From JADKAV01 sp963704075 (GTDB lineage Bacteria; Actinomycetota; Actinomycetes; S36-B12; UBA10799), in NCBI GenBank assembly GCA_963704075.1, contig CAVPGV010000015.1, positions 51,390 through 115,389 of the forward strand: 64,000 nucleotides of DNA. Direction: 5' to 3'. The translations under genes were made by a program, and so were the position numbers. Positions 41,062-50,536 of this stretch are shown one piece after another (positions within the stretch are counted from its first letter, which is position 1; every line of letters begins with the position of its first letter). Below the pieces are notes generated by a model. It was not told where the DNA came from. It did no database searches and saw only the letters and a list, made by a program, of their open reading frames with translations.

Positions 41062-42234
41062 CTAGCGCGCAGCCAACTCGGCCACCCGGGCGGCGGCTTC
41101 GTCCATCGTGTCCACAAGTTCGATCACATCGTGCTCGGCCTCGTCGAGGATCCGGCGGCCCTCGGCGGCGTTGTTGCCGTCGAGACGGCAGACGATGGGT
41201 TTGTCCACAGCGTCGCCACGTTCGGCGAGCATGCCCATGGCCTGCACGATGCCGTTGGCCACGGCGTCGCAGGAGGTGATACCGCCGAAGACGTTGACGA
41301 AGACGCTCCTGACTTCCGGGTCGCCGAGGATGATCTCCAGACCGTCGGCCATCACCTGCGCGGACGCGCCACCGCCGATGTCCAGGAAGTTCGCGGGCTT
41401 GACGCCGCCGTGCTCCTCCCCGGCATACGCCACCACGTCGAGGGTGCTCATGACCAGACCGGCGCCGTTGCCGATGATGCCGACCTCGCCGGCCAACTTC
41501 ACGTAGTTGAGGCCCTTCTCCTTCGCCTTGACCTCGAGCGGATCGGTGGCCGCGATGTCGACGAGCGCCTCATGGTCGGGGTGCCGGAAATCGGCATTGT
41601 CATCGAGAGTGACCTTGCCGTCGAGGGCGAGAACCTGTCCGTCCGGGGTCTTGACCAGCGGGTTGACCTCGACCAGCGTCGCGTCCTCTTTGACGAATAC
41701 GTCCCACAGCTTGACGAGCACGTCGGCCACCTGGTCGGCGACGTCTGCGGGGAACTTGGCCTGCGCGACGATCTCGGCCGCCTTGGCGGCGTCAACACCG
41801 TCGATCGGGTCGATCGCTACCTTGGCCAGCGCTTCGGGGTTCGAGACCGCCACCTCCTCGATCTCGACGCCGCCCTCGACACTGGCCATGGCCAGGAAGT
41901 TGCGGTTCGCGCGATCGAGCAGGAAAGAAACGTAGTACTCCTCGGCGATGTCGGCGGCACCGGTGATCAGCACCTTGTCGACGACGTGGCCCTTGATGTC
42001 CAGTCCGAGGATGGCTCGGGCCTTCTCCTCGGCATCCGCGGGGTTCTCGGCGAGCTTCACGCCGCCGGCCTTGCCCCGGCCACCGGTCTTGACCTGCGCC
42101 TTGACGACGACCAGTCCGCCGATGCGATCGGCCGCGGCGGCCGCCTCACTCGCGTCGGTGACGATCTCACCCGACTGGGTGGGAACCCCGTGCTTCGCGA
42201 ACAGTTCCTTCGCCTGGTACTCGTAAAGATCCAC
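41062..42234 (-). CDS. sucC: Succinate-CoA ligase (ADP-forming) beta subunit
   Basis: ATP-grasp nucleotide-binding subunit of succinyl-CoA synthetase. MDLYEYQAKELF start, KAQVKTGGRGKAGGVKL nucleotide loop, EVNPLV metal site and the C-terminal ligase-CoA domain with VFVNVFGGITSCD. 390 residues, standard. The B12-binding gene lies 71 bases upstream on the same strand, which may reflect flow from methylmalonyl-CoA to succinyl-CoA. Confidence 0.97.
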   Translation of the reverse strand: MDLYEYQAKELFAKHGVPTQSGEIVTDASEAAAAADRIGGLVVVKAQVKTGGRGKAGGVKLAENPADAEEKARAILGLDIKGHVVDKVLITGAADIAEEYYVSFLLDRANRNFLAMASVEGGVEIEEVAVSNPEALAKVAIDPIDGVDAAKAAEIVAQAKFPADVADQVADVLVKLWDVFVKEDATLVEVNPLVKTPDGQVLALDGKVTLDDNADFRHPDHEALVDIAATDPLEVKAKEKGLNYVKLAGEVGIIGNGAGLVMSTLDVVAYAGEEHGGVKPANFLDIGGGASAQVMADGLEIILGDPEVRSVFVNVFGGITSCDAVANGIVQAMGMLAERGDAVDKPIVCRLDGNNAAEGRRILDEAEHDVIELVDTMDEAAARVAELAAR

Positions 42235-42305
42235 TGCACCACCTCATCACTCGACGGCCCTGAGTGTGACGCTACTGCGTGGCTACGACAGATCGGATAA
42301 CGGGG

Positions 42306-42713
42306 TCAGGCGACCGGAGTGCTCCCGAGGTTCTGCCTGACCCACGACAGGACGTCCTCGGTGGATGTGCCAGGCGTGAACACCTGCGCCACCCCCATCT
42401 CCGCCAAGGGCTGCAAATCCTCCTCGGGCACGATTCCGCCGCCGAAGACGACGATGTCGCCGGCGTCCCGGGCGGCGAGCTCGTCGATGACGGCTTTGAA
42501 CAAGGTCATGTGCGCCCCGGACAGGATCGACAGTCCGATCGCATCCACGTCCTCCTGAATCGCGGCGTTCACGATCATGTCCGGCGTCTGATGCAGGCCG
42601 GTGTAGATGACCTCGACGCCGCCGTCGCGAAGGGCTCGGGCGATGATCTTCGCCCCCCGGTCATGACCGTCCAGACCGGCCTTGGCGATGACGACACGGA
42701 TCGGATGTGACAC
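42306..42713 (-). CDS. Stand-alone cobalamin-binding protein (methylmalonyl-CoA mutase C-terminal-like)
   Basis: A 135-residue protein made of only the B12-binding domain of acyl-CoA mutases. It has DGHDRG with the cobalt-ligand His17, the SxL motif in GLSILSGAH (about 70-78) and the GG motif in VVFGGGIVP. The catalytic TIM-barrel subunit is not in the window. GTG 42713 is chosen because homologous sequence begins at once with HPIRVVIAKAGLDGH. It could be the small subunit of a split mutase (methylmalonyl-, isobutyryl- or ethylmalonyl-CoA type) encoded elsewhere; location beside sucCD fits methylmalonyl-CoA, but this is inference. Confidence 0.85.
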   Translation of the reverse strand: MSHPIRVVIAKAGLDGHDRGAKIIARALRDGGVEVIYTGLHQTPDMIVNAAIQEDVDAIGLSILSGAHMTLFKAVIDELAARDAGDIVVFGGGIVPEEDLQPLAEMGVAQVFTPGTSTEDVLSWVRQNLGSTPVA

Positions 42714-43004
42714 GCCTTCGAGTCTACGCCGGGCAGCCGTGAGGATCGGGCGCGGTTGTGGGGCGTCGCGCCGCGAGCTTCGCGCGCCGTTCGGGTCACG
42801 TGGTGCGCCGTTGCTGCCGCGGCCGAGCCCGGCGCACAACCGCAGCGGTTCGCGCACTCAAGGGGGCCCGTCAAACCGCCGACGTTCGCGCTGCGCAACC
42901 GATTCCTGACGCTGAGTGTTGATTCAGCACCGGATATCACCGCGGAACGCAAGACATCCTGGGAATTCCGCTATGTCCGGGGTACAAATCATCGATCCAT
43001 CGGC
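42714..43004. other. Divergent intergenic region
   Basis: About 290 bases between the B12-binding gene and the lipase gene. Contains an 8-bp inverted pair GTGCGCCG/CGGCGCAC (about 42804-42811 with 42831-42838). No gene supported. Confidence 0.45.
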
Positions 43005-43010
43005 TAGGTT
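43005..43010 (+). promoter_or_regulatory. -10 box (TAGGTT) for leaderless lipase gene
   Basis: TAnnnT hexamer ending six bases before ATG 43017; no ribosome site. Confidence 0.4.
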
Positions 43011-43016
43011 CCATCT

Positions 43017-43988
43017 ATGCCCGATTCCGCCGACGAGCACGAGCAGAGCGCGTTGCGGCGCAGTATCGACAAGGCCAAGGCAACCGGGGAATCCGCCAAG
43101 AAGTCCCTGCTGAACCCGACCGGTTTCCGCGGCGTCGCCAAAGAGGCCGCCTGGCTGGCCACCCATGTGGCGATGTATCCCTTCGGATTGGTCGAGGACA
43201 AGTACCGGCACGCGGAGGAGCGGCACAACCTCGACGGACTACCCCCCATCCAGCGGGGATTGATCATCGGGGACGTGGAGGCCGCCGGAACTCCGATCAT
43301 CCTCATCCACGGGATCATCGACAACCACACGGTTTTCGCGTTCCTGCGTCGCGCACTCAACCGGCGCGGTTTCGGCCGGGTCATCACCTTGAACTATTCG
43401 CCGCTGTCCGACGACATCCCTCGGGTCGCCCGGCGATTGAAATCATTGGTGGAGAAAGTCCGCCGTGAGACCGGCTACGAGCGCGTGCACGTCATCGGCC
43501 ATTCCATGGGCGGCGTGGTGGCCCGCTACTACGTGCAATGTCTGGGCGGCGACCAGCGCGTCCACACATTGGTCACGCTGGGCTCGCCGCACTCGGGAAC
43601 CCTGCCCGCCTACCTGGTGCCGCATTCGGTGGTCAAGCAGATGCGTCCCGACAGTCCGATCGTCCGCGAACTCGACGCCCCAGCCGCACATTGCCGCACA
43701 CGCATGGTCGCGATCTGGTCGGACCTGGACCAGATGATCATCCCCAAGCGCAACGCCCGGATCGTGCATCCCGACCTCAACGCCCGCAACGTCTTCGTGC
43801 GCGGGGTGGGGCACATGTCCTTCCCGGTGGACGGGCGCGTGGTGCACGAGATCTGCACCACGCTGGCGCAACTCGATGTCGACGGATCGACCCTGGTCCG
43901 GGGAACCACCTCGATCGGCAGCAGTCGCGCCAAAGCATCGACGCCATCGACCCGGACTCAGCCGCAGCGACCGGCGGCGAGCCGCTAG
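43017..43988 (+). CDS. Alpha/beta-hydrolase, triacylglycerol-lipase-like
   Basis: Serine esterase/lipase of 323 residues. Oxyanion HG motif in LIHGIID (about 98-99), nucleophile Ser163 in GHSMGG, Asp236 or Asp238 in WSDLDQM and His266 in GVGHMSF complete a triad. The N-terminal 80 residues are basic and helical with no signal peptide; the C-terminal 25 residues are low-complexity Ser/Thr/Arg. Its stop shares CTAG with the convergent M23 peptidase stop. Role in lipid turnover is likely, exact substrate unknown. Confidence 0.85.
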   Translation: MPDSADEHEQSALRRSIDKAKATGESAKKSLLNPTGFRGVAKEAAWLATHVAMYPFGLVEDKYRHAEERHNLDGLPPIQRGLIIGDVEAAGTPIILIHGIIDNHTVFAFLRRALNRRGFGRVITLNYSPLSDDIPRVARRLKSLVEKVRRETGYERVHVIGHSMGGVVARYYVQCLGGDQRVHTLVTLGSPHSGTLPAYLVPHSVVKQMRPDSPIVRELDAPAAHCRTRMVAIWSDLDQMIIPKRNARIVHPDLNARNVFVRGVGHMSFPVDGRVVHEICTTLAQLDVDGSTLVRGTTSIGSSRAKASTPSTRTQPQRPAASR

Positions 43989-44617
43989 AGAAACGCCTTG
44001 GGATCTCGCTGGGTCCCTTTCTTGATCACCTCGAAGTGCAGATGGGGGCCGCTTGAGTTGCCGGTGGTCCCCACCGCTCCGATCCGCTGACCCCTCGTGA
44101 CCTTGTCGCCCACGTTCACCGACGTGCTGCTCAGGTGGGCGTACAGCGTCTTCACGCCGTTGTCGTGACGCACGATGATCCGGTTGCCGTAGGCGCCGTC
44201 CCAGCCGACCTGGACGACTTCGCCGGCCAGTGCGCTGAGCACAGGGGTACCGCTGGCCGTGGCGAAGTCGAGGCCGGTGTGATAGCCCGAAGACCATCCA
44301 CCGGGCTGACCGAAGACGGCGGAGTAGGTGTAGTTGCGGGTGGGGGTGAGCATGTCGCCGCTGGACCTCTGGGCCAGTGCCCGTGCACGCTTCTGGCGCG
44401 CAACGACCTGGCGTCGAGCCGCTGTGGCCGCGTCGGCCATCCGTTCGGCGGAGACCGGCTGGCCGATCAGCACCACCTCTTCGGCGGACACCGCAGGTGG
44501 CGCCTCGGCGCTCTCATCGGCGCTGGAGGCCTGAGTGACCTCTGCGCCCAACAGCAGGCTCGAGACGACAACCGCGAGGCCACTGGCCTGTAGCACGTTT
44601 CCACGAGCTGCCTTCAT
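43985..44617 (-). CDS. Secreted M23 (LytM) family peptidase 1
   Basis: Zinc endopeptidase fold acting on peptidoglycan cross-links. Signal sequence 1-30, a helical Ala/Arg-rich segment (about 55-85, probably coiled) and the LytM domain with zinc and catalytic residues His113, Asp117, His161, His192 and His194 (HTGLDFA and HLHFE motifs), all intact. So it could be active rather than a regulatory EnvC-like form. It lies 21 bases after a second LytM gene. Confidence 0.9.
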   Translation of the reverse strand: MKAARGNVLQASGLAVVVSSLLLGAEVTQASSADESAEAPPAVSAEEVVLIGQPVSAERMADAATAARRQVVARQKRARALAQRSSGDMLTPTRNYTYSAVFGQPGGWSSGYHTGLDFATASGTPVLSALAGEVVQVGWDGAYGNRIIVRHDNGVKTLYAHLSSTSVNVGDKVTRGQRIGAVGTTGNSSGPHLHFEVIKKGTQRDPKAFL

Positions 44618-44638
44618 GAGATGTCCTTTCCGGGTCGA

Positions 44639-45142
44639 TCACTCGCCGCGCAGGTGCTTGCGGGGGTTGACCTTCTTGCCCTTCTTGGTGCGGACCTCGA
44701 AGTGCAGGTGTGGGCCGGTGACGTTGCCGGTGCCACCCACTCGGCCGATTGTCTGACCTGCCTTCACGTGGCGACCCTTGCCGGCCTTGCGCTTGCTCAT
44801 GTGGGCGTACAGACTGCGCTTGCCACCTTTGTGCTTGACGATGACGGCCTTGCCGTACGCGCCGGCCCACCCCGAGAAGATCACCTTGCCGTCGGCTACC
44901 GCCTTGACCTTGGTACCGCGGGGGGCGGCGAAGTCCAGACCCGTGTGCCGCCCGGAGGACCAGTAGGAACCCCGCTGACCGAACTTGGCCGAGAGCCGGT
45001 AGTTGGTGGTGGGCAGTTTGCTGAAAACGGCGGACGCAGCAGCCGAGTGGCCGTGGTCGTCAGCGGCCATCGCAGGAGTCGACGCCGGCACGATCACGCT
45101 GGCGGCAACGGCGAGGCCGAGGATGGGGGAGAGCTTCTTCAT
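44639..45142 (-). CDS. Secreted M23 (LytM) family peptidase 2
   Basis: Short LytM-family peptidase of 167 residues. Signal peptide 1-26 (ending STPAMA), little else before the domain; His66 and Asp70 in HTGLDFA, His114 in YAHMS, and His145/His147 in HLHFEV form the complete zinc site. The surface is very Lys-rich, as expected for binding the anionic wall. ATG 45142 (MKK) is preferred over ATG 45160. It is paralogous to the next gene with the same core spacing, so a local duplication is likely. Confidence 0.88.
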   Translation of the reverse strand: MKKLSPILGLAVAASVIVPASTPAMAADDHGHSAAASAVFSKLPTTNYRLSAKFGQRGSYWSSGRHTGLDFAAPRGTKVKAVADGKVIFSGWAGAYGKAVIVKHKGGKRSLYAHMSKRKAGKGRHVKAGQTIGRVGGTGNVTGPHLHFEVRTKKGKKVNPRKHLRGE

Positions 45143-45606
45143 GCCGCAAGTCATGCTCAAGATATGCGTGCCTGAAACTACGCATTACACACAAACGTTG
45201 CAAAAAGGACGTGACCTGGCCCACTCGCTTGTGGGCTGCCCCACGCCTCGTCCGGCACAGTCAGCCAACACGCGGCATCTCGCGGTCCCTGAGGTTGGTC
45301 GCGGACGTCATCGACGGCGAGACCTTCGCCCCATGTCCGGGGGTTGAGCGCGAGGGTCGGAGGCGGGGCAGGGGCGATGTCCAGCGTCCGTGGTCCTGAG
45401 CCGCAGGCGTTGGACCTACGCACAAAGGTTGGAGATACGCACAGCCGGTGGAGATGCGCGGACGTACGTTGTCCAACGCCTGTACACAACCGGATTCCAC
45501 TGGTCCCGCTCAGGTTCCGGCAGTTCCTTGACCCGTCGCCGATCGCCGCGCCTACCACGCTGACTCGGTCCGTGCTCGTGCGATTCGCGGGAGTTCACTA
45601 CCCGCG
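45143..45606. other. 464-base intergenic region between LytM and pcrA genes
   Basis: No gene supported. It contains the second GGCGTTGGA repeat cluster (45403-45490) and otherwise no recognised site. Position relative to flanking minus-strand genes is like that of the first cluster. Confidence 0.5.
45403..45490. repeat. Cluster of GGCGTTGGA-type short repeats, copy 2
   Basis: Three tandem, degrading units of 19-21 bases can be seen: CAGGCGTTGGACCTACGCACA (split: starts 45404), then a GGTTGGAGATACGCACA unit and a GGTGGAGATGCGC unit, closed by the inverted GTCCAACGCCTGTACACAAC at 45471-45490. The same words occur at 14351-14475. Confidence 0.6.
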
Positions 45607-47814
45607 CTACAGCTTCTCCACCGGCGCGTAGCGCAGCAGCAGCCGCTTCACACCCTCACTGCCGAAGTCGATGTGGGCCTCGGCCTTGTCCGCCTCGCCG
45701 GCGGTCGAGACCACCGTGCCCAGGCCGAACTTGGGGTGCAGGACGTTGTCACCGGCGGTGAGATCCACGATCGGACCTGCCGTCCGCCGAGCCGACCCGG
45801 CTGCTTGCGCCAATGCCGGGGCCGCCCCCCTGCCACCGGCACTCACCCGCCGCGACAAGTCCCTACCTGTGCGCTTCCAGTGGATCAATGTGTCGGGTAG
45901 TTCCTCCAGGAAGCGGCTCGGGGGGTTACTGGAGGGGGTCCCGAACTGCATGCGCATCGCCGCGCGGCTGATGTACAACTGCCTGCGGGCGCGGGTGACC
46001 CCGACATAGGCCAGTCGGCGTTCCTCCTGCAACTCGACCGGGTCGTCCAGCGACCGCGCGTGCGGGAAGACGGACTCTTCCAGGCCGGTGAGGAACACCG
46101 CGTCAAACTCCAGGCCCTTGGCCGTATGCAGCGTCATGAGGGTGACCAGCCCTCCCTCGTGGTCTGGCAACTCGTCGGCCTCGGCCACAAGCGCAACCCG
46201 CTCCAGGAAGTCCGCGAGGGTGCCGTCGGCGTTGTCACTCATGAACTCCCCGGCCACCGAGGCCAACTGGGCGAGGTTCTCCAACCTCGACTCGTCCTGC
46301 GGATCGTTCGAGGCCTGCAATTCCCCGACCAGGCCGGACTGCTCCAGAACTGCCTCGACCATCTCCTCGGGATCAGCTCCGGAATCCAGGAGCATGCGCA
46401 ACTCGTCTAGCAGACCGAGGAACGCCCCGATCCGGGTCTCCGCGCGGGGGCCAATGCCGGTCTCCGATGCGCGGCGCAGCGCCGCCTCGAAGGTGATCTG
46501 CTCACGGGCGGCGAAGGCGGCCACCTGCTCGACGGTGCGGTCACCGAGCCCGCGCTTGGGCACATTCAGGATCCGGGTCACGGCGACGTCGTCCTCCGGA
46601 TTGGATGTCGCGCGCAGATACGCCAGCGCGTCGCGCACTTCGCGGCGTTCGTAGAAGCGCACGTTGCCGACGATGCGGTACTTCAAACCCGAGCGCAGCA
46701 GGACCTCCTCCAGCGGCCGGGACTGGGCGTGGGTCCGGTAGAAGACGGCGATCTCGCCGGCGTCCAGACCCTCGGAGGTCAGCCGCCGGATCTCGTTGAC
46801 CACGAACGCCGCCTCGTCGCGGTCGTCGTCAGCGACGTATCCCACGATCTGTTCCCCATCGCCGGCATCGGTCCACAGCCGCTTGTCGCGGCGACCGGTG
46901 TTATGCGAGATCAGCGCATTTGCCGCCGAGAGAATCGTCTGCGTGGATCGGTAGTTCTGTTCGAGCAGCACCACTTCGGCCCCCGGGAAGTCCTTCTCGA
47001 ACTCCTCGATGTTGCGGACGTCGGCGCCGCGAAAGGCATAGATCGACTGATCGGAGTCGCCCACGACGCACAGCTCCGCCGGGTCCAGGCCTTCGGCGCC
47101 GTCACCGACCATTCGTCGCACTAGCTCGTACTGCGCCCGGTTGGTGTCCTGGTACTCGTCGATCAGCACGTGGGCGAACAGTCGGTGGTAGTAGGCCGCG
47201 ACGCTGTCGAACAGGCTCAGGACGGCCACAGTGTTGCCGATCAGGTCGTCGAAATCCATCGCCCCGGCGCGCTGCAACCGTTCGGTGTACAGCCGGTACA
47301 CCTCGGCCAGAATCTCCTGCGATTCCGTCTGCGCGGAGGGCGCGAAAGCCTCGTGATCGATCAGTTCGTTCTTCAGCGCGGAGATCTGGTGGGCAAGCCC
47401 GCGCGGACGGTACTTGCGCGGATCCAGATCGAGATCCTTACCGATGTTCGTGATCAGACGGCGACTGTCGTCGGTGTCATAGATGGAGAAGGAACTCGGG
47501 AACCCCAGGTGGTGGGCCTGCCGACGCAGGATGCGCACACATGCGCTGTGGAAGGTCGACACCCACATCCGCTGCCCGACCGGACCGACGGCGGCACTGA
47601 CCCGCTCCTTCATCTCGGTCGCCGCCTTGTTGGTGAAAGTGATGGCCAAGATCTCCGAAGGCACGGCCTGACCCGTGGCCAGCAGATGCCCGATGCGCCG
47701 GGTCAGCACCCGGGTCTTACCCGACCCGGCGCCCGCCACCACGAGGATGGGGCCGCCACGATGCGTGACCGCTGCTGCTTGCTGAGGGTTGAGATCAGAG
47801 AGTAAGTCGTCCAC
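45607..47814 (-). CDS. pcrA: ATP-dependent DNA helicase PcrA/UvrD
   Basis: Superfamily 1A 3'-5' helicase for repair, replication restart and displacement of RecA. The 735 residues have motif I GAGSGKT (28-34), motif II DEYQD, the QNYRS motif, LMTLHTAKGLEF and VGVTRARRQLY (motif VI), and a C-terminal PcrA-like Tudor segment (GDNVLHPKFGLGTVV). GTG 47814 is chosen because the conserved DLNPQQ region follows shortly. Placed alone between repeat cluster and an M15-like peptidase. Confidence 0.95.
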   Translation of the reverse strand: MDDLLSDLNPQQAAAVTHRGGPILVVAGAGSGKTRVLTRRIGHLLATGQAVPSEILAITFTNKAATEMKERVSAAVGPVGQRMWVSTFHSACVRILRRQAHHLGFPSSFSIYDTDDSRRLITNIGKDLDLDPRKYRPRGLAHQISALKNELIDHEAFAPSAQTESQEILAEVYRLYTERLQRAGAMDFDDLIGNTVAVLSLFDSVAAYYHRLFAHVLIDEYQDTNRAQYELVRRMVGDGAEGLDPAELCVVGDSDQSIYAFRGADVRNIEEFEKDFPGAEVVLLEQNYRSTQTILSAANALISHNTGRRDKRLWTDAGDGEQIVGYVADDDRDEAAFVVNEIRRLTSEGLDAGEIAVFYRTHAQSRPLEEVLLRSGLKYRIVGNVRFYERREVRDALAYLRATSNPEDDVAVTRILNVPKRGLGDRTVEQVAAFAAREQITFEAALRRASETGIGPRAETRIGAFLGLLDELRMLLDSGADPEEMVEAVLEQSGLVGELQASNDPQDESRLENLAQLASVAGEFMSDNADGTLADFLERVALVAEADELPDHEGGLVTLMTLHTAKGLEFDAVFLTGLEESVFPHARSLDDPVELQEERRLAYVGVTRARRQLYISRAAMRMQFGTPSSNPPSRFLEELPDTLIHWKRTGRDLSRRVSAGGRGAAPALAQAAGSARRTAGPIVDLTAGDNVLHPKFGLGTVVSTAGEADKAEAHIDFGSEGVKRLLLRYAPVEKL

Positions 47815-47842
47815 TGACTCTGAGTCTAGGTTGCAGCGACGC

Positions 47843-49597
47843 CTACTTGATGACCGCCACCATCCGGACCGATGCGTACCCCTTGGCCGCATTGCCGGCG
47901 ACGTTCACCTGACGCTGCGACCCGAGGTCGACCACCGCCAGGTCCGTATTGGACCTGCCGGGACGGACATCGAGGCTGCGCGCAGCGGGACGCTCCCCGG
48001 CTCCCCAGACCTTGATCCCGCCGGCCTTCTTGACACCCTTGGTGGTGATCGCCAACACGACGGACTCGGCCTTCGCCGGAACCTTGTCCGACACGTCGAT
48101 GGCGCGTGTCTTGCCGCCTCCGGTGCGCACGGTCCCCAGGTCCGCGGACCGGGCACGCAGTCGTTTGCCCTCGTCCGATGGTTGGGTGATCCCGCCGGTG
48201 ACCAGGAGTTTCACGCGGGTGGGAGCCTTGGCGGTGTTGCGCAGAGTCACGCTTCCGTCAGCGCTGGCGGCGAACACGGCAGCCGAACGGGTCCCCTTCG
48301 CAGCAACCGTCACGGCATCGGCGCGGGTCTTGCCTCCCGGTGGTGTCACTCGTACATGGCCCGCGGCCGAGCCCTTGGTGTTCAAGGTCAGCGACAGGCC
48401 GGTGAGACCGACGGACGGGATCCCCGGTGTCTGTTTGAGGTCCACGGTCTGCGCGCTCTTCGCCGGGATCTCGACCGTAGCTGCCACGGTTGCAGGTACC
48501 GGGGTCCAGGTTCCGGTGCGCTTCTTCGCCGTCGCCGTGGTGTTGCTCGCGAAGTAGCCCAGGACATCCACCGCGATGCGCGCGTGCCCGGCGACCGTGG
48601 CGATCCAGATCCGGCCGGTGTCGGATACCGGAACGATCGCGGTCCCGGCCGAGGATCCGTCCATCGCCAGCGACACCGCCCTCGGCCCCGATGCGCCGGG
48701 AGAACCCGACGCGGTGATCCAACCCGGCGCGTTGGAGGCGTACGCCGTGAAGCGCACGGCGACCGCCTGTACCCCCGATTTCGGGATGCCCTTGCGCCCG
48801 CTGACCCGCACCGCTGCGCTGCGATCGTCGCCGGACCACCGGCGCTGCTGCAGGTAGCACCCCTGCTCGCCCTTCCTGCGGGAGTCGAAGATCCGGACCG
48901 GCTTCACGGGGATGAACGCGGCGGACGCTTTCAGGGAGCGGGGTGAGCCGCCGGCCCGTTTGGTCACGCAGGGCTGGTCGAGCACCGGGGTGTTGTCCCA
49001 GTACGAGGTACGCCCAGCTGCACCGTCCCAGGTCATCGAGAAGTGAACATGATCGCGATGGCAGAACGTGTCGCTGCCCGAACCCTGCAGCGAGTAGCAG
49101 CCTTTCAGCTCGGTCCATCCGCGGCCCGGGTCGTACGCGCGCCACATCTCGTCGGCCCAGCCGATGTACATGATTCCCAGCCGGCGGGCGTTGGCCGCCG
49201 GTGTCCCGTCAGGCCCTGGAGCCGTCACCCAGTCGACGAAGGCCTGCGCGTCCGCACGCTCCCGGGGGTTCTTCCAGTCGACCATCCAGTCGACAGCCCG
49301 CCCCTCCTTATGTTCGGAGATGCTGTCCTGGTCGCACGCACGGGTGATGCCGATCACCGCCTGCCCATAGGTGTCGAGCAGCAGTTGCCGCAGCATCATG
49401 GCGCCGGGGCGCGCAACCGGATCGCAGGTGGTCATGCCCTCGTACTCGATGGGCACGTCCAGCACCGCCGGATATGGGCGCTCGGGAGGCAGGACCGTGC
49501 TGATCCGTTTGGCCGCGGACGTCGGCGCCACGGCCATCATCACCACGGTCAGGGCGGCAAGCAGGGGAAGAATGCGTCGCACTAACACCCGTGGCAC
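47843..49597 (-). CDS. Secreted M15/VanY-like peptidase with C-terminal beta domains
   Basis: Secreted protein of 584 residues: signal peptide 1-28, then a domain (about 30-215) with SEHKEGRAVDW, an SxHxxGxAxD zinc motif giving His96 and Asp103, and DHVHF with His183/His185, as in M15/VanY/MepA-type peptidoglycan metallopeptidases. Cys pairs in this domain suggest a disulfide fold. From about 230 there is a beta-rich region with PVRIFDSRR ... VDVLGYFA, the repeat type common in actinobacterial surface proteins, followed by another 230 residues of beta-rich Lys/Thr/Val sequence. The start (GTG 49597) has no ribosome site; GTGs 9 and 15 bases further in are alternatives. Confidence 0.75.
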   Translation of the reverse strand: MPRVLVRRILPLLAALTVVMMAVAPTSAAKRISTVLPPERPYPAVLDVPIEYEGMTTCDPVARPGAMMLRQLLLDTYGQAVIGITRACDQDSISEHKEGRAVDWMVDWKNPRERADAQAFVDWVTAPGPDGTPAANARRLGIMYIGWADEMWRAYDPGRGWTELKGCYSLQGSGSDTFCHRDHVHFSMTWDGAAGRTSYWDNTPVLDQPCVTKRAGGSPRSLKASAAFIPVKPVRIFDSRRKGEQGCYLQQRRWSGDDRSAAVRVSGRKGIPKSGVQAVAVRFTAYASNAPGWITASGSPGASGPRAVSLAMDGSSAGTAIVPVSDTGRIWIATVAGHARIAVDVLGYFASNTTATAKKRTGTWTPVPATVAATVEIPAKSAQTVDLKQTPGIPSVGLTGLSLTLNTKGSAAGHVRVTPPGGKTRADAVTVAAKGTRSAAVFAASADGSVTLRNTAKAPTRVKLLVTGGITQPSDEGKRLRARSADLGTVRTGGGKTRAIDVSDKVPAKAESVVLAITTKGVKKAGGIKVWGAGERPAARSLDVRPGRSNTDLAVVDLGSQRQVNVAGNAAKGYASVRMVAVIK

Positions 49598-49969
49598 CTT
49601 GCCAAAACCAGGACGGGGTGTCGCGCATGTCGGCGCCTATTTATGTCACGAAAGGGTCACGTTTGGTGATGCCTGCTCACGCTGAGTGGTCACACGGGGG
49701 CCCATTCGGTGTGTGTGGTTGGTCGGTGGGGATAGAAATGGTTGCGCGAACTCTGACCGTGTTCCCGGGCTACCGGGCATGTCCCAAACTTCTGCACATC
49801 ACCATCGGATTCGAAAACCTAGCCAACGGCCGTGTAAGCAGGGGATGCTCATATTTGACCTTCAAAGAATGAATGTCCAGGCTGACATCAGAAACCCGCC
49901 TTCACGAACCATGGGCTCCGAACGAGTCCCGGGGAGGGGAAGGGCAAGACGCATGGATTCAATACTCCT
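49598..49969. other. 372-base intergenic region of lower GC
   Basis: A/T-richer than its surroundings. A possible 30-residue ORF on the minus strand (49862-49954, ATG with AAAGGAG 10 bases upstream, directly after the SAP/DUF6434 gene) is the only coding hint and is weak. No RNA gene recognised. Confidence 0.35.
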
Positions 49970-50536
49970 TTATGCGTCGACCACCGGTGGGCGTTTGTCT
50001 TTTGGTAGGTGCCGATAACGTTTCCACGCGTCCACTACTGTCTCGTTGCTCGCGCCAGGGTGCTCCTTGCGGTAGTCCCTTACGAACGTATTCCACTCGA
50101 ACTGGCTCTCGATCGGGCGGGCAGGAGCGTGGCGCGTCTCTTTCCACAGTTCAACAGCATCACCCAGAGTTTTGGCTCCACCTTGGGCGAAGAACTCACG
50201 CATGTGACCGTCGAACGTGAAGTCCGGGCCACAGTGCGAAACCATGAAGGCTCGCAGGTGAGCAGTGCTGCGTTGGCCCTCAGGGATTTGTGTCTCGAGG
50301 GTCAGAGTTCCGGTCAGCAGGTCATCGGTCTTCTTCGACGTCGGCCCGTTCGCTTCCGAAATGGTTGCCCCGGCCAGCCGTCGTGAGATTCGAGCAGCAA
50401 CGTCCTGTTTGCCGCCTGAGGCACGCAGCCCGAGTTGCGAGGCGAACTGAGTCACCTCCTTCTTCATCCAGTACCAGCGTTCAAATTCTTCCGCTGACAT
50501 ATCAGCGGTGAGTTCAGGCCGCTTCTCTTCTGGCAT
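49970..50536 (-). CDS. SAP-domain / DUF6434 protein
   Basis: A 188-residue protein. The first half (about 12-60) has the helix-turn-helix pattern and the LGLRASGGKQDVAARI core of a SAP DNA-binding domain; the second (about 75-190) fits DUF6434, with TFDGHMREFF and a conserved FNxFVRDYRKEHP-type C-terminus. DNA or chromatin binding is plausible but unproven. ATG 50536 follows GGAGGGAGATC, a good ribosome site. The gene and its flanks are clearly less GC-rich than the core genes and there is no operon partner, which hints at horizontal acquisition. Confidence 0.75.
   Translation of the reverse strand: MPEEKRPELTADMSAEEFERWYWMKKEVTQFASQLGLRASGGKQDVAARISRRLAGATISEANGPTSKKTDDLLTGTLTLETQIPEGQRSTAHLRAFMVSHCGPDFTFDGHMREFFAQGGAKTLGDAVELWKETRHAPARPIESQFEWNTFVRDYRKEHPGASNETVVDAWKRYRHLPKDKRPPVVDA

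Noticed and set aside
40297..42300. 667-residue open frame opposite sucCD
   Set aside because: Antisense shadow of two conserved genes in high-GC DNA; low-complexity Asp/His/Val composition.
49598..49969. tRNA or small stable RNA in the A/T-richer gap
   Set aside because: No cloverleaf or recognisable RNA structure could be folded by eye.
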